DNA of 5,495 nucleotides from the NCBI GenBank assembly GCA_001801365.1, contig MGXL01000067.1, forward strand, positions 2,571 through 8,065. The letters run 5' to 3'. Shown piece by piece: positions 1-5,354 of the stretch; the stretch's first letter is position 1; every line of letters begins with the position of its first letter. Source of the stretch: Gammaproteobacteria bacterium RBG_16_57_12. Its GTDB lineage: Bacteria > Pseudomonadota > Gammaproteobacteria > RBG-16-57-12. The notes under the pieces are model-generated. The model worked only from the letters and a program-made list of their open reading frames with translations, had not been told where the DNA came from and searched no databases. The position numbers and the translations under genes are program-made.

Positions 1-1
1 A

Positions 2-361
2 TCATTTTCATATGGCCTGATCCGGGTTTATATCGAGCAGGGAAAATATGATCAGGCGCTTGATGTCATCGACAAGCTAGTGCCGGGTGATCATGTACGG
101 CATCTGCATATCGGGATGCGTGCCTCGATTCTGCAGCGTCTTGGCCAGCACAAGGAATCAAGGGAGGAATACACCAGGGCGATATCATTAAGTCCCGAGG
201 AAGGACGCTGGTGGGTGGGGCTGGGAATTTCTGCCGAGGCGCTGCAGGATTGGCAGGCAGCCCATGACGCCTATCTGAAGGTGCAGACGAATACCCGTAT
301 TAGTGAAAATTTGCAGAAATTCGTAAAGCAACGGCTGCTGGTGGTTGAACAATTTCTCTAG
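2..361 (+). CDS. TPR-repeat protein, C-terminal part, MshN-like (5' end outside window)
   Basis: The frame is open from the left edge to the TAG at 359-361, so only the last 119 residues are visible; the true start lies upstream. The residues show helical tetratricopeptide-type repeats: a unit around YGLIRVYIEQGKYDQALDVI is followed by one around LGQHKESREEYTRAISLSP and one around LQDWQAAHDAYLKVQ. The combination of a repeat ending in LSPEEGRWWVGLGISAEAL and a basic C-terminal helix (FVKQRLLVVEQFL) resembles, from memory, the C-terminus of the MSHA pilus biogenesis protein MshN, an inner-membrane-anchored TPR protein. No membrane segment or other pilus gene is visible here, so the MshN link is inference. 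It could instead be another TPR scaffold. TPR domains mediate protein-protein contacts. The gene ends 334 bases before ruvC and looks like a separate transcription unit. Confidence 0.75.
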   Translation, partial: SFSYGLIRVYIEQGKYDQALDVIDKLVPGDHVRHLHIGMRASILQRLGQHKESREEYTRAISLSPEEGRWWVGLGISAEALQDWQAAHDAYLKVQTNTRISENLQKFVKQRLLVVEQFL

Positions 362-380
362 AAGGTCTGCCCGGTGGCAT

Positions 381-399
381 CTTGAGCGTCAATCTCAAG
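381..399 (+). terminator. possible weak terminator or protein-binding inverted repeat
   Basis: CTTGAG at 381-386 and CTCAAG at 394-399 are perfect 6-base inverted arms around a 7-base loop, 19 bases after the stop of the TPR gene. The bases after it (TTATTCCTG) are only partly T-rich, so this is at best a weak intrinsic terminator. It also sits just upstream of the putative promoter and LexA-like site, so it could be an operator. Confidence 0.3.
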
Positions 400-417
400 T
401 TATTCCTGTAATATAAT
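389..417 (+). promoter_or_regulatory. candidate sigma-70 promoter for the ruv leader
   Basis: TATAAT at 412-417 is a perfect -10 hexamer in an AT-rich patch after the end of the TPR gene. At a 17-base spacing the -35 position would be TCAATC (389-394), which matches TTGACA at only two places, so the promoter would be weak or activator-dependent. Transcription would begin near 424 and give a leader of roughly 270 nt before ruvC, with the yebC start about 150 nt in. No better promoter was found closer to ruvC. Confidence 0.4.
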
Positions 418-423
418 CCAGAA
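404..423 (+). promoter_or_regulatory. putative LexA (SOS) box upstream of ruvCAB
   Basis: TCCTGTAATATAATCCAGAA fits the gammaproteobacterial LexA pattern CTGT-N8-ACAG with one mismatch: CTGT is at 406-409 and CCAG at 418-421, and the invariant CTG-N10-CAG core is complete. The interior is AT-only, as LexA sites prefer. The box covers the candidate -10 hexamer at 412-417, the usual position for repression. In E. coli ruvAB is an SOS operon whose operator also ends in CCAG, so a box here is biologically expected. LexA itself is not in the window, so the assignment rests on motif and context only. Confidence 0.5.
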
Positions 424-562
424 TCACAAGCTGAAAGATGGCTGATCATGCCTGGAAGTGACGCTGCCACACGCATCCTCTGCCATCCGGTCCATTAAAA
501 TCCTTTATATCATGACTGCCGGGATAGTAAACTGACCTCTCATTAAAATTATGCGAAGGCAT
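424..562. other. non-coding leader with no recognised element
   Basis: This part of the 334-base gap between the TPR gene and ruvC has only very short frames without ribosome-binding sites. No tRNA, riboswitch or clear hairpin was recognised. The 9-base word CATTAAAAT occurs twice (493-501 and 541-549). TAAAAT at 544-549 resembles a -10 element but has no -35 partner. No remnant of aspS, a common upstream neighbour of yebC, was found. Confidence 0.5.
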
Positions 563-573
563 CAAGAGGAAGG
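563..573 (+). promoter_or_regulatory. strong Shine-Dalgarno of the former yebC gene
   Basis: The purine run CAAGAGGAAGG ends one base before the ATG at 575-577. Its GAGG core (567-570) lies 4 bases from the ATG, and AGGA at 568-571 also fits anti-Shine-Dalgarno pairing. It is the best ribosome-binding site in the leader and precedes the yebC remnant, which suggests that the start region outlived the gene. The resulting short frame may still be translated. Confidence 0.55.
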
Positions 574-574
574 T

Positions 575-667
575 ATGGCAGGAAACTGTAAATGGGGCTG
601 TATCTACCCTCAGGGTGTACAGGACAGCACGTGTGGCAGATCTTCCGCCAGGCTGATCTGGCAGATC
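575..667 (+). pseudogene. yebC: yebC remnant (YebC/PmpR family, N-terminal ~32 codons only)
   Basis: The start reads MAGNCKWGCI, against MAGHSKWAN at the start of YebC-family proteins as I remember them. The next codons match YebC HRKAAQD after loss of one codon: TAC CCT CAG GGT GTA CAG GAC differs from CAC CGT AAG GCT GCA CAG GAC by one base in each of the first five codons and none in the last two. GGC at 635-637 matches the conserved Gly. After one lost base near 638, ATC TTC CGC CAG (640-651) parallels YebC I-F-T-K. After one extra base near 652, CTG ATC TGG CAG ATC (653-667) parallels L-I-R-E-I. YebC has about 246 residues and the rest is absent, so the gene is dead. It lies where many gammaproteobacteria carry yebC, directly before ruvC, which supports the identity. 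YebC proteins act in translation of difficult motifs or as regulators. The alignment is by eye. Confidence 0.72.
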
Positions 668-670
668 AGC
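652..670 (+). repeat. perfect palindrome just upstream of the ruvC ribosome-binding site
   Basis: GCTGATCTGGCAGATCAGC has 9-base arms around a single central base; as RNA it would form an 8-bp stem with a GGC loop. It lies 12 bases before the AAAAGG ribosome-binding site of ruvC. It overlaps the end of the yebC remnant and is partly built from the yebC codons for L-I-R-E-I. The 9-mer TGGCAGATC within it is also present at 634-642. It could modulate ruvC translation or bind a protein, or be incidental. Confidence 0.5.
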
Positions 671-695
671 AGCAAGCCAGAAAAGGCCCCGGCAG

Positions 696-1223
696 ATGCG
701 CATACTCGGCATTGATCCCGGGTCGCGCCGGACCGGATTCGGCATTGTGGACCACGCCAAGGGGCGGACCGCCTATGTGACCAGCGGCTGTGTGCGCAGC
801 GACGGGGATGATTTTGCCCGGCGCCTCAAGGAGATCTTCGACGGCATCCGCGAGATCACCCGCACCTACCGGCCGGACGCCATTGCCATTGAAAAGGTGT
901 TCGTCAAGATTAATGTGGACTCGGCGCTGAAGTTGGGCCAGGCCAGGGGGGCGGCCCTGTGTGCCGTGTTGATGGACGAACTGCCGGTCTGTGAATATTC
1001 CCCCACCCAGATCAAACAGGCGGTGGTGGGTAAGGGCAATGCGGCCAAACTGCAGGTGCAACATATGGTGAAGGTTTTATTATGCCTGCCGGGTGCGCCC
1101 CAGGCGGATGCGGCGGATGCCCTGGCCGTGGCATTGTGTCATATTAATACCTCAACTACTCTGGCGCGGTTGTCGCCCCCGGCCTCTGGCAGGCCGGGGA
1201 AAAAAGTAAAGGTGTATAGATGA
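696..1223 (+). CDS. ruvC: Holliday junction resolvase RuvC
   Basis: RuvC is the dimeric, Mg-dependent endonuclease that cuts Holliday junctions symmetrically at the end of homologous recombination and repair. The protein has 175 residues, against 173 in E. coli. It starts with the family signature MRILGIDPGSRRTGFG. The four catalytic acidic residues are at the E. coli positions: D7, E66 (in AIAIEKVFV), D138 and D141 (in QADAADALA). The conserved F69, K107 and K118 are also present. The fold is RNase H-like and the C-terminus is basic (GKKVKVYR). The ATG at 696 is preceded by AAAAGG at 681-686, 9 bases upstream, and fits the conserved N-terminus. The last bases overlap ruvA by 4 (ATGA), so the two are translationally coupled. 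The usual neighbour yebC is only a remnant here. Confidence 0.98.
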   Translation: MRILGIDPGSRRTGFGIVDHAKGRTAYVTSGCVRSDGDDFARRLKEIFDGIREITRTYRPDAIAIEKVFVKINVDSALKLGQARGAALCAVLMDELPVCEYSPTQIKQAVVGKGNAAKLQVQHMVKVLLCLPGAPQADAADALAVALCHINTSTTLARLSPPASGRPGKKVKVYR

Positions 1224-1831
1224 TCGGACGTTTGCGCGGGACACTCCTGGCGAAGCAGGCGCCGGTACTGCTGGTGGATGTCGGCGGTGTCGGCTATGAG
1301 CTCGAGGCCCCCATGAGCACCTTTTATCAACTGCCGGCCGAAGGTAGCGTGATTACCCTGCATACCCACCTGGTGGTGCGGGAGGACGCCCACCTGCTGT
1401 ATGGCTTCGCCACGGAAAACGAACGCAAGCTGTTCCGCAGCCTGATCAAGGTCAACGGGGTGGGCGCCAAACTCGCGCTCACCATACTCTCCGGCATTTC
1501 CGCCGATGACTTCGCCCGTTGCATCCAGGGCAATGACAGCGCCACCCTGGTGCGACTGCCGGGCATCGGCAAGAAGACCGCCGAACGCCTGATCGTGGAA
1601 ATGCGCGACCGGGTCGATGACTGGCTGGAGGGGGCCACGCTAAGTCTGCCATCGGTGACTGTCCCCGGCGGGGCATACAGTGTGATGGATCCCGCCAGAG
1701 AAGCTATGAGCGCCCTGATCGCCCTGGGTTATAAACCGCAGGAAGCGAGCCGTATGGTCAATGGGGTGGATGCGTCGGGTAAATCCAGCGAAGAGATCAT
1801 CCGGGCCGCACTGCAGTCGGCGGTGCAATGA
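1220..1831 (+). CDS. ruvA: Holliday junction branch migration protein RuvA
   Basis: RuvA forms tetramers that hold the four-way junction in an open square and load the RuvB motors. The protein has 203 residues, the same as E. coli. The N-terminal OB-fold domain (about 1-63) begins MIGRLRGTLL and carries the acidic pin residues E55 and D56 that separate DNA strands at the crossover. The middle domain has two helix-hairpin-helix DNA-binding motifs, VNGVGAKLA (78-86) and LPGIGKKTAERL (113-124). A variable linker (about 140-155) leads to the RuvB-binding domain (about 156-203), a small helical bundle with AMSALIALGY and the typical EEIIRAAL end. AAAGG at 1208-1212, 7 bases before the ATG, is a good ribosome-binding site. 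It overlaps ruvC by 4 bases. Confidence 0.98.
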   Translation: MIGRLRGTLLAKQAPVLLVDVGGVGYELEAPMSTFYQLPAEGSVITLHTHLVVREDAHLLYGFATENERKLFRSLIKVNGVGAKLALTILSGISADDFARCIQGNDSATLVRLPGIGKKTAERLIVEMRDRVDDWLEGATLSLPSVTVPGGAYSVMDPAREAMSALIALGYKPQEASRMVNGVDASGKSSEEIIRAALQSAVQ

Positions 1832-1935
1832 TGTATAGGGATATACGAACATCGCGGGAGCCATGAGACAGGAAAGCCGCTGGATAATCAGGTAGTATAG
1901 TGGCCGTCGCATCGGCATGAAGAGAATCTGAAATA

Positions 1936-2982
1936 ATGATCGAAACCGACCGTTTGATCTCGGCACATCAGGTCCATGAAGAAGAAGCCATCGACCGGGC
2001 CATCCGCCCGTCCCGCCTGGCCGATTACATCGGGCAACGGGTGGTGCGCGAGCAAATGGAAATCTTCATTTGCGCCGCCCGCGGCCGTGCCGAGGCCCTG
2101 GACCATACGCTGATCTTCGGTCCGCCTGGCTTGGGCAAAACCACCCTAGCCAATATCATCGCCCATGAAATGGGGGTCAAGATCCGTCAGACCTCGGGTC
2201 CGGTGCTGGAGCGCCCCGGCGATCTCGCCGCCCTGCTCACCAATCTTGAACCGCACGATGTGTTGTTTATCGATGAAATCCACCGGCTCAGCCCCGTCGT
2301 CGAGGAAGTGCTCTATCCGGCTATGGAAGACTATCAGCTGGACATCATGATCGGCGAGGGTCCGGCGGCCCGTTCCATCAAGCTGGAATTGCCGCCGTTT
2401 ACCCTGGTCGGGGCGACCACCCGCGCCGGCCTGCTCACCTCGCCGCTGCGCGATCGCTTCGGGATAGTCCAGCGCCTGGAATTTTACAATACCCAGGATC
2501 TGGTCACGATAGTCACCCGATCGTCGGGTATCCTGCGCATCGAAATCGATAGCGGCGGGGCGGCGGAGATTGCCCGCCGCGCGCGCGGCACTCCGCGTAT
2601 CGCCAACCGCTTGCTGCGCCGGGTACGTGATTACGCCCAGGTCAAGGCGGATGGCCATATCTCGGTGCAGGTGGCGCAGCGCGCCCTGGACATGCTCGAT
2701 GTCGATAACGAAGGCTTCGACATGATGGACCGCAAGCTGTTGTTGTCCCTGATTGAAAAATTCGACGGTGGGCCGGTGGGCATCGACAGCCTGGCGGCGG
2801 CCATCGGCGAGGAACGCGGCACGATCGAGGATGTGCTGGAACCCTATCTGATCCAGCAGGGATTCATGATGCGCACCCCGCGTGGACGTGTCGCGACCCG
2901 GACGGCGTATCTGCATTTTGGAGTAATGCCCGGCAAGCATTCCGTTGCGGCGGCGCCCTCCCCGGATCTTTTCGAAGAGTAA
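1936..2982 (+). CDS. ruvB: Holliday junction branch migration ATPase RuvB
   Basis: RuvB is the hexameric AAA+ motor that pulls DNA through the RuvA-bound junction. Of the 348 residues, the start [10 protein letters not shown] aligns directly with E. coli RuvB, which supports the ATG at 1936 even though its ribosome-binding site is modest (AAGAGAA, 1920-1926). Motifs in order are Walker [10 protein letters not shown] (62-70), Walker B FIDEIH (111-116), sensor 1 GATTR (159-163), the LRDRFG arginine-finger region (171-176), sensor 2 [12 protein letters not shown] (218-229), and a winged-helix DNA-binding domain (about 260-330) with [20 protein letters not shown] (291-310). The tail after FGV (from about 331) is about 12 residues longer than in E. 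coli and Ala/Pro-rich. A 104-base gap follows ruvA, in which no convincing promoter was found. Confidence 0.98.
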   Translation: MIETDRLISAHQVHEEEAIDRAIRPSRLADYIGQRVVREQMEIFICAARGRAEALDHTLIFGPPGLGKTTLANIIAHEMGVKIRQTSGPVLERPGDLAALLTNLEPHDVLFIDEIHRLSPVVEEVLYPAMEDYQLDIMIGEGPAARSIKLELPPFTLVGATTRAGLLTSPLRDRFGIVQRLEFYNTQDLVTIVTRSSGILRIEIDSGGAAEIARRARGTPRIANRLLRRVRDYAQVKADGHISVQVAQRALDMLDVDNEGFDMMDRKLLLSLIEKFDGGPVGIDSLAAAIGEERGTIEDVLEPYLIQQGFMMRTPRGRVATRTAYLHFGVMPGKHSVAAAPSPDLFEE

Positions 2983-3006
2983 CTCACAGCTTTCGAATTA
3001 TTTTGC

Positions 3007-3444
3007 ATGGATAGTGTCAGAGGCTTTGCTAACGTGGCGGAATTTGGCTGGCCGGTACGGGTCTACTATGAAGATACCGATAGCGGTGGTGTGGTGTACC
3101 ACACCAACTATCTGAAGTATATGGAGCGGGTGCGCACCGAATTCCTGCGCGCCAGGGGATTCGAGCAGGATGAACTGCTTCACAGATACGGTATTATTTT
3201 TGCGGTACATTCCCTGACGGTCGATTTTCTGAAGCCGGCGCGTTTTAATGACTTGTTGCGGGTTACCGCCCGCATCAGCGAGCATGGCCGGGCCAGCATC
3301 GTTTTTGCACAGGCCATCCTGCGGGATACCCAAAATACCGTGCTGTGCCGGGCGCAGGTAAAAGTCGCCTGTCTGGACAGTGCCCGGTTTCGACCAACGC
3401 CGATTCCTGAAAACATACTTGTGGAGATCGCTGATGACGGCTGA
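3007..3444 (+). CDS. ybgC: YbgC-type acyl-CoA thioesterase of the Tol-Pal locus
   Basis: YbgC is a cytoplasmic hotdog-fold thioesterase that hydrolyses acyl-CoA and is almost always encoded upstream of tolQ; its exact part in envelope upkeep is unsettled. The family signature WPVRVYYEDTDSGGVVYH is at residues 15-32, with catalytic Asp D25 (equivalent to D18 of the E. coli protein) and the conserved H32. YLKYMERVRTEFLR follows, then the beta-strand core (HSLTVDFLKPARF). From the ATG the protein has 145 residues, about 10 more than E. coli (134), and this ATG has no ribosome-binding site. A GTG at 3034 has AGAGG at 3019-3023, 10 bases upstream, and gives 136 residues starting (M)AEFGWPVR, close to the family length, so the true start may be 3034. 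The end overlaps tolQ by 11 bases. Confidence 0.93.
   Translation: MDSVRGFANVAEFGWPVRVYYEDTDSGGVVYHTNYLKYMERVRTEFLRARGFEQDELLHRYGIIFAVHSLTVDFLKPARFNDLLRVTARISEHGRASIVFAQAILRDTQNTVLCRAQVKVACLDSARFRPTPIPENILVEIADDG
3019..3036 (+). promoter_or_regulatory. ribosome-binding site and alternative GTG start of ybgC
   Basis: AGAGG at 3019-3023 is followed after 10 bases by GTG at 3034-3036, in the ybgC frame. The ATG at 3007 is preceded by CGAATTATTTTGC, which has no Shine-Dalgarno match. The GTG start also gives a protein closer to the usual family length. The spacing is slightly long. Confidence 0.45.
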
Positions 3445-4111
3445 TTTGTCATTCCTTCATTTGATTGCCGGCGCCAGTCTGGTTGTGCAGCTGGTGATGC
3501 TGATGCTGCTGGCCGCCTCGGTGCTGTCCTGGTTCGTGATCTTCCGCAAGGCGAAGATGATCCGCCAGGCGCGCGCCCAGGCCGATGCCTTTGAAAAGGA
3601 GTTCTGGTCGGGCGCGGATCTGTCGCAACTCTATCGGCGCATCAGTTCCGAGGGGGACGAGGCGGTGGGGATGGCCGCCATCTTCCAGGCCGGCTTCAAG
3701 GAATATGCCCATCTGCACAAGGAGCATGGCATCCAGCCCGATGCCCTGCTGGAAGGTACCCGGCGCTGTATGCGCGTGGCCCAGACCCGTGAAATGGATG
3801 GGCTGGAAGCCAATCTGCCCTTTCTGGCCACCGTGGCGTCCACCAGTCCCTATGTGGGCCTGTTCGGTACCGTGTGGGGCATCATGAATTCATTCCGCGC
3901 CCTGGGGCAGGTGAATCAGGCCACCCTGGCGATGGTGGCGCCGGGAATATCCGAGGCCCTGATCGCGACTGCCATGGGTCTGTTTGCCGCGATACCCGCC
4001 GTTATCGCCTATAACCGTTATGTGACCAACATCGATCGACTGGAAAGCCGCTACAACACCTTTACGGATGAGTTTTCCAGCATCCTGCAACGGCAGACCT
4101 ATAAACAATGA
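3434..4111 (+). CDS. tolQ: Tol-Pal system inner-membrane protein TolQ
   Basis: TolQ is the ring-forming subunit of the TolQR proton-driven motor (MotA/ExbB family) in the inner membrane. The 225 residues are close to the 230 of E. coli. TM1 is about 13-36 ([20 protein letters not shown]). A long cytoplasmic loop follows (37-127). TM2 is about 130-152, with [17 protein letters not shown], and TM3 about 173-193, with [19 protein letters not shown]. The Thr residues that line the proton path are T146 and T179, one position off the E. coli T145 and T178. The frame is open further upstream, but ATG 3434 is preferred. It has TGGAGA at 3422-3427, 6 bases before the ATG, and leaves the expected short periplasmic N-terminus before TM1. 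It overlaps ybgC by 11 bases and tolR by 4, which implies tight coupling and fixed stoichiometry. Confidence 0.97.
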   Translation: MTADLSFLHLIAGASLVVQLVMLMLLAASVLSWFVIFRKAKMIRQARAQADAFEKEFWSGADLSQLYRRISSEGDEAVGMAAIFQAGFKEYAHLHKEHGIQPDALLEGTRRCMRVAQTREMDGLEANLPFLATVASTSPYVGLFGTVWGIMNSFRALGQVNQATLAMVAPGISEALIATAMGLFAAIPAVIAYNRYVTNIDRLESRYNTFTDEFSSILQRQTYKQ

Positions 4112-4557
4112 ACGCGGCAAACAAGAAGCCATCGCGCCGCCGGCCGATGGCGGAAATCAATATCGTGCCCTATATCGATGTCATGCTGGTGTTGCTGGTG
4201 ATCTTCATGATCACCGCGCCGCTGTTGACCCAGGGCGTCAAGGTGGAATTGCCGCAGGCCTCGGCGGAGCCTTTACCCCCCGAATCCAAGGAGCCGGTGG
4301 TGGTCACCGTGGATACGAAAGGCAATTATTATCTGAACATCGGCGACAACCAGAAAAAACCGATCGCCGCCGAGGCCCTGGTCAACAAGGTCGGCGCGGT
4401 GCTGCGGCGTCAGCCCGACACCCCGGTGCTGGTGCGGGGTGACCGCGACGTGGCCTATGGCAGGGTGGTCACCGCCATGACCCTGCTGCAGCAGGCCGGC
4501 GCGCCGAGCGTGGGTCTGATGACGGAAGCGCCTGAACCCGCACCGCGCCGAAGATAA
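4108..4557 (+). CDS. tolR: Tol-Pal system protein TolR
   Basis: TolR is the MotB/ExbD-family partner of TolQ; its single transmembrane helix carries the aspartate protonated during ion flow. The protein has 149 residues, against 142 in E. coli. A short basic cytoplasmic tail ([19 protein letters not shown]) leads into the helix at about 20-40. D24 in IVPYIDVML is the conserved protonatable residue (D23 in E. coli). The periplasmic domain (about 60-140) contains [14 protein letters not shown] and [15 protein letters not shown], as in the peptidoglycan-binding ExbD/TolR fold. The Pro/Arg-rich tail APEPAPRRR is unremarkable. The start overlaps tolQ by 4 bases (ATGA), and tolA begins 2 bases after the stop. 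Confidence 0.97.
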   Translation: MNAANKKPSRRRPMAEINIVPYIDVMLVLLVIFMITAPLLTQGVKVELPQASAEPLPPESKEPVVVTVDTKGNYYLNIGDNQKKPIAAEALVNKVGAVLRRQPDTPVLVRGDRDVAYGRVVTAMTLLQQAGAPSVGLMTEAPEPAPRRR

Positions 4558-4559
4558 AC

Positions 4560-5354
4560 ATGCTCAAGGAGCTCGCCGACAGCCCGCGTTCCCTGCTGTA
4601 TGCCGTGCTGGTGCACATCGTACTGCTAGGCCTGCTCGTAGTCAGTCTGGAGCTGACCTCGCCGCCGATGCCGGTCGCGCCCACGGTCAATGTGGTGCAG
4701 GCGCGGGTGGTGGATGACAGCAAGCGCCGCGAAGAACAGCAGCGCAAGGAAGAGGAATTGCGCCAGGCCGAGACCAGGCGTCAGGAAGAACAGCGCCAAC
4801 AGGAGCAGCGACGCCGGGAAGAGGAGCAGCGTCAGACGCAGATTAAGCGCCAGGAAGAACAGCAGCGCAAAGAGGCGGAACAGCGCAGCCTGGAGGAAAA
4901 GCGCCAGGCCGAACAACTGAAGCAACGTCAGGAGCAGGAGCGTCAGCGTGCCGAGGCGCAAAAGCGCAAGGCCGAGGAGGACAGCCGCCGCGCCGAGGAA
5001 GAGGAAATGCGCCGCCTGCAAATGGCTGAAGAACAGGATATGATACGGGCGGAGCAGGAGCGGCGCCTGGCGTCCGAGATCGACAAATACCGTATGCTGA
5101 TTGCGCAGAAGGTGGAGCGCAACTGGCTGCGGCCCGCGGGCGCGAAATCTGGCATGTCCTGTACGGTCAAGGTGCGTCTGGCCCCTGGCGGACATGTGAT
5201 GGAGGCCCAGGTGGTGAAGACTTGTGGTGATACTGCTGTGGATCATACCGTGGAAGCGGCGGTAAACATGGCCTCACCCTTGCCGGTACCGGCAGATCCG
5301 CAGTTATTCGAACGCATGCGTGAAATCAATTTTATTTTCAAGCCGAAACAATAA
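4560..5354 (+). CDS. tolA: Tol-Pal energy-transducing periplasmic protein TolA
   Basis: TolA links the TolQR motor to TolB-Pal at the outer membrane. The three classical domains are visible. A short cytoplasmic start leads to a transmembrane anchor at about 12-32 with the conserved H19. A long highly charged helix covers about 54-172, almost entirely E/Q/R/K/A (for example RQEEQRQQEQRRREEEQRQ). The C-terminal TonB-like globular domain (about 173-264) includes KYRMLIAQKVERNWLRP, and C201 and C222 match the conserved disulfide pair. At 264 residues it is much shorter than E. coli TolA (421), with the difference in the helix. The helix is Gln/Arg-rich rather than Ala-rich. The residue matching E. 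coli S18 of the helix motif facing TolQR appears to be A15 here. It starts 2 bases after tolR, and its TAA overlaps the tolB ATG by one base. Confidence 0.95.
   Translation: MLKELADSPRSLLYAVLVHIVLLGLLVVSLELTSPPMPVAPTVNVVQARVVDDSKRREEQQRKEEELRQAETRRQEEQRQQEQRRREEEQRQTQIKRQEEQQRKEAEQRSLEEKRQAEQLKQRQEQERQRAEAQKRKAEEDSRRAEEEEMRRLQMAEEQDMIRAEQERRLASEIDKYRMLIAQKVERNWLRPAGAKSGMSCTVKVRLAPGGHVMEAQVVKTCGDTAVDHTVEAAVNMASPLPVPADPQLFERMREINFIFKPKQ
4722..4870 (+). repeat. in-frame internal repeat in the tolA coiled-coil region
   Basis: The 26 bases at 4722-4747 recur at 4845-4870 with two mismatches. The shared exact part is GAAGAACAGCAGCGCAA at 4731-4747 and 4854-4870. The offset is 123 bases (41 codons), so both copies are read in the same frame and encode KRREEQQRK and KRQEEQQRK. 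CGCCAGGCCGA also recurs at 4761 and 4902, 47 codons apart. Such repeats let the helix lengthen or shorten by recombination. Confidence 0.6.

Larger units (their letters stand above)
575..715 (+). other. 46-codon open frame from the yebC start, overlapping the ruvC start
   Basis: From the ATG at 575 with its strong Shine-Dalgarno, the frame stays open through the yebC remnant to a TGA at 713-715, which is 20 bases inside ruvC in another frame. Beyond about residue 31 the peptide is simply ruvC leader and start DNA read out of frame and is unlikely to have a function. Translation of it would carry ribosomes across the ruvC ribosome-binding site and past its ATG. It might thus couple ruvC translation to this leader, or interfere with it. 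The frame is rich in Cys at the start (C5, C9, C20), a by-product of decay rather than a recognised motif. Confidence 0.35.

Noticed and set aside
448..498. 16-codon ATG frame in the leader
   Set aside because: It has no ribosome-binding site and no similarity to a known small protein; it is the expected random length.
446..760. 104-residue open frame on the minus strand across the leader and ruvC start
   Set aside because: It overlaps the yebC remnant and the ruvC start, has no recognisable motif, and the DNA is explained by the + strand features.
207..1277. Three GCTGGTGG (E. coli Chi) octamers on the + strand at 207-214, 337-344 and 1270-1277
   Set aside because: All lie in coding sequence where common Leu, Val and Trp codons produce the word, and it is unknown whether this organism's RecBCD recognises it.
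1833..1846. GTATA-GGGA-TATAC hairpin after the ruvA stop as a terminator
   Set aside because: The stem is 5 bp, AT-rich and without a following T-tract, and the downstream gene is ruvB, which normally shares the ruvA transcript.
1880..1895. A LexA-like half-site (CTGGATAATCAGG) in the ruvA-ruvB gap
   Set aside because: The CTG at 1880-1882 is followed after 10 bases by TAG, not CAG, so the invariant core fails.
1896..1901. TATAGT as a -10 element for a separate ruvB promoter
   Set aside because: At 16-18 base spacing there is no sequence resembling TTGACA (AAAGCC at 17), so I could not support a promoter.
2146..2940. 264-residue minus-strand open frame opposite ruvB
   Set aside because: It is a shadow of the GC-rich, strongly conserved ruvB reading frame; the translation is low-complexity and matches no family I know.
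3380..3433. Upstream extension of tolQ to 3380
   Set aside because: It would add 18 residues encoded inside ybgC, without a ribosome-binding site, in front of the short N-terminus typical of TolQ; ATG 3434 has TGGAGA at good spacing.
4626..5246. 206-residue minus-strand open frame opposite tolA, rich in Leu and seemingly hydrophobic
   Set aside because: It is the antisense reading of the Glu/Gln/Arg codons of the TolA helix (GAG/CAG become CTC/CTG), which creates false membrane-like sequence.
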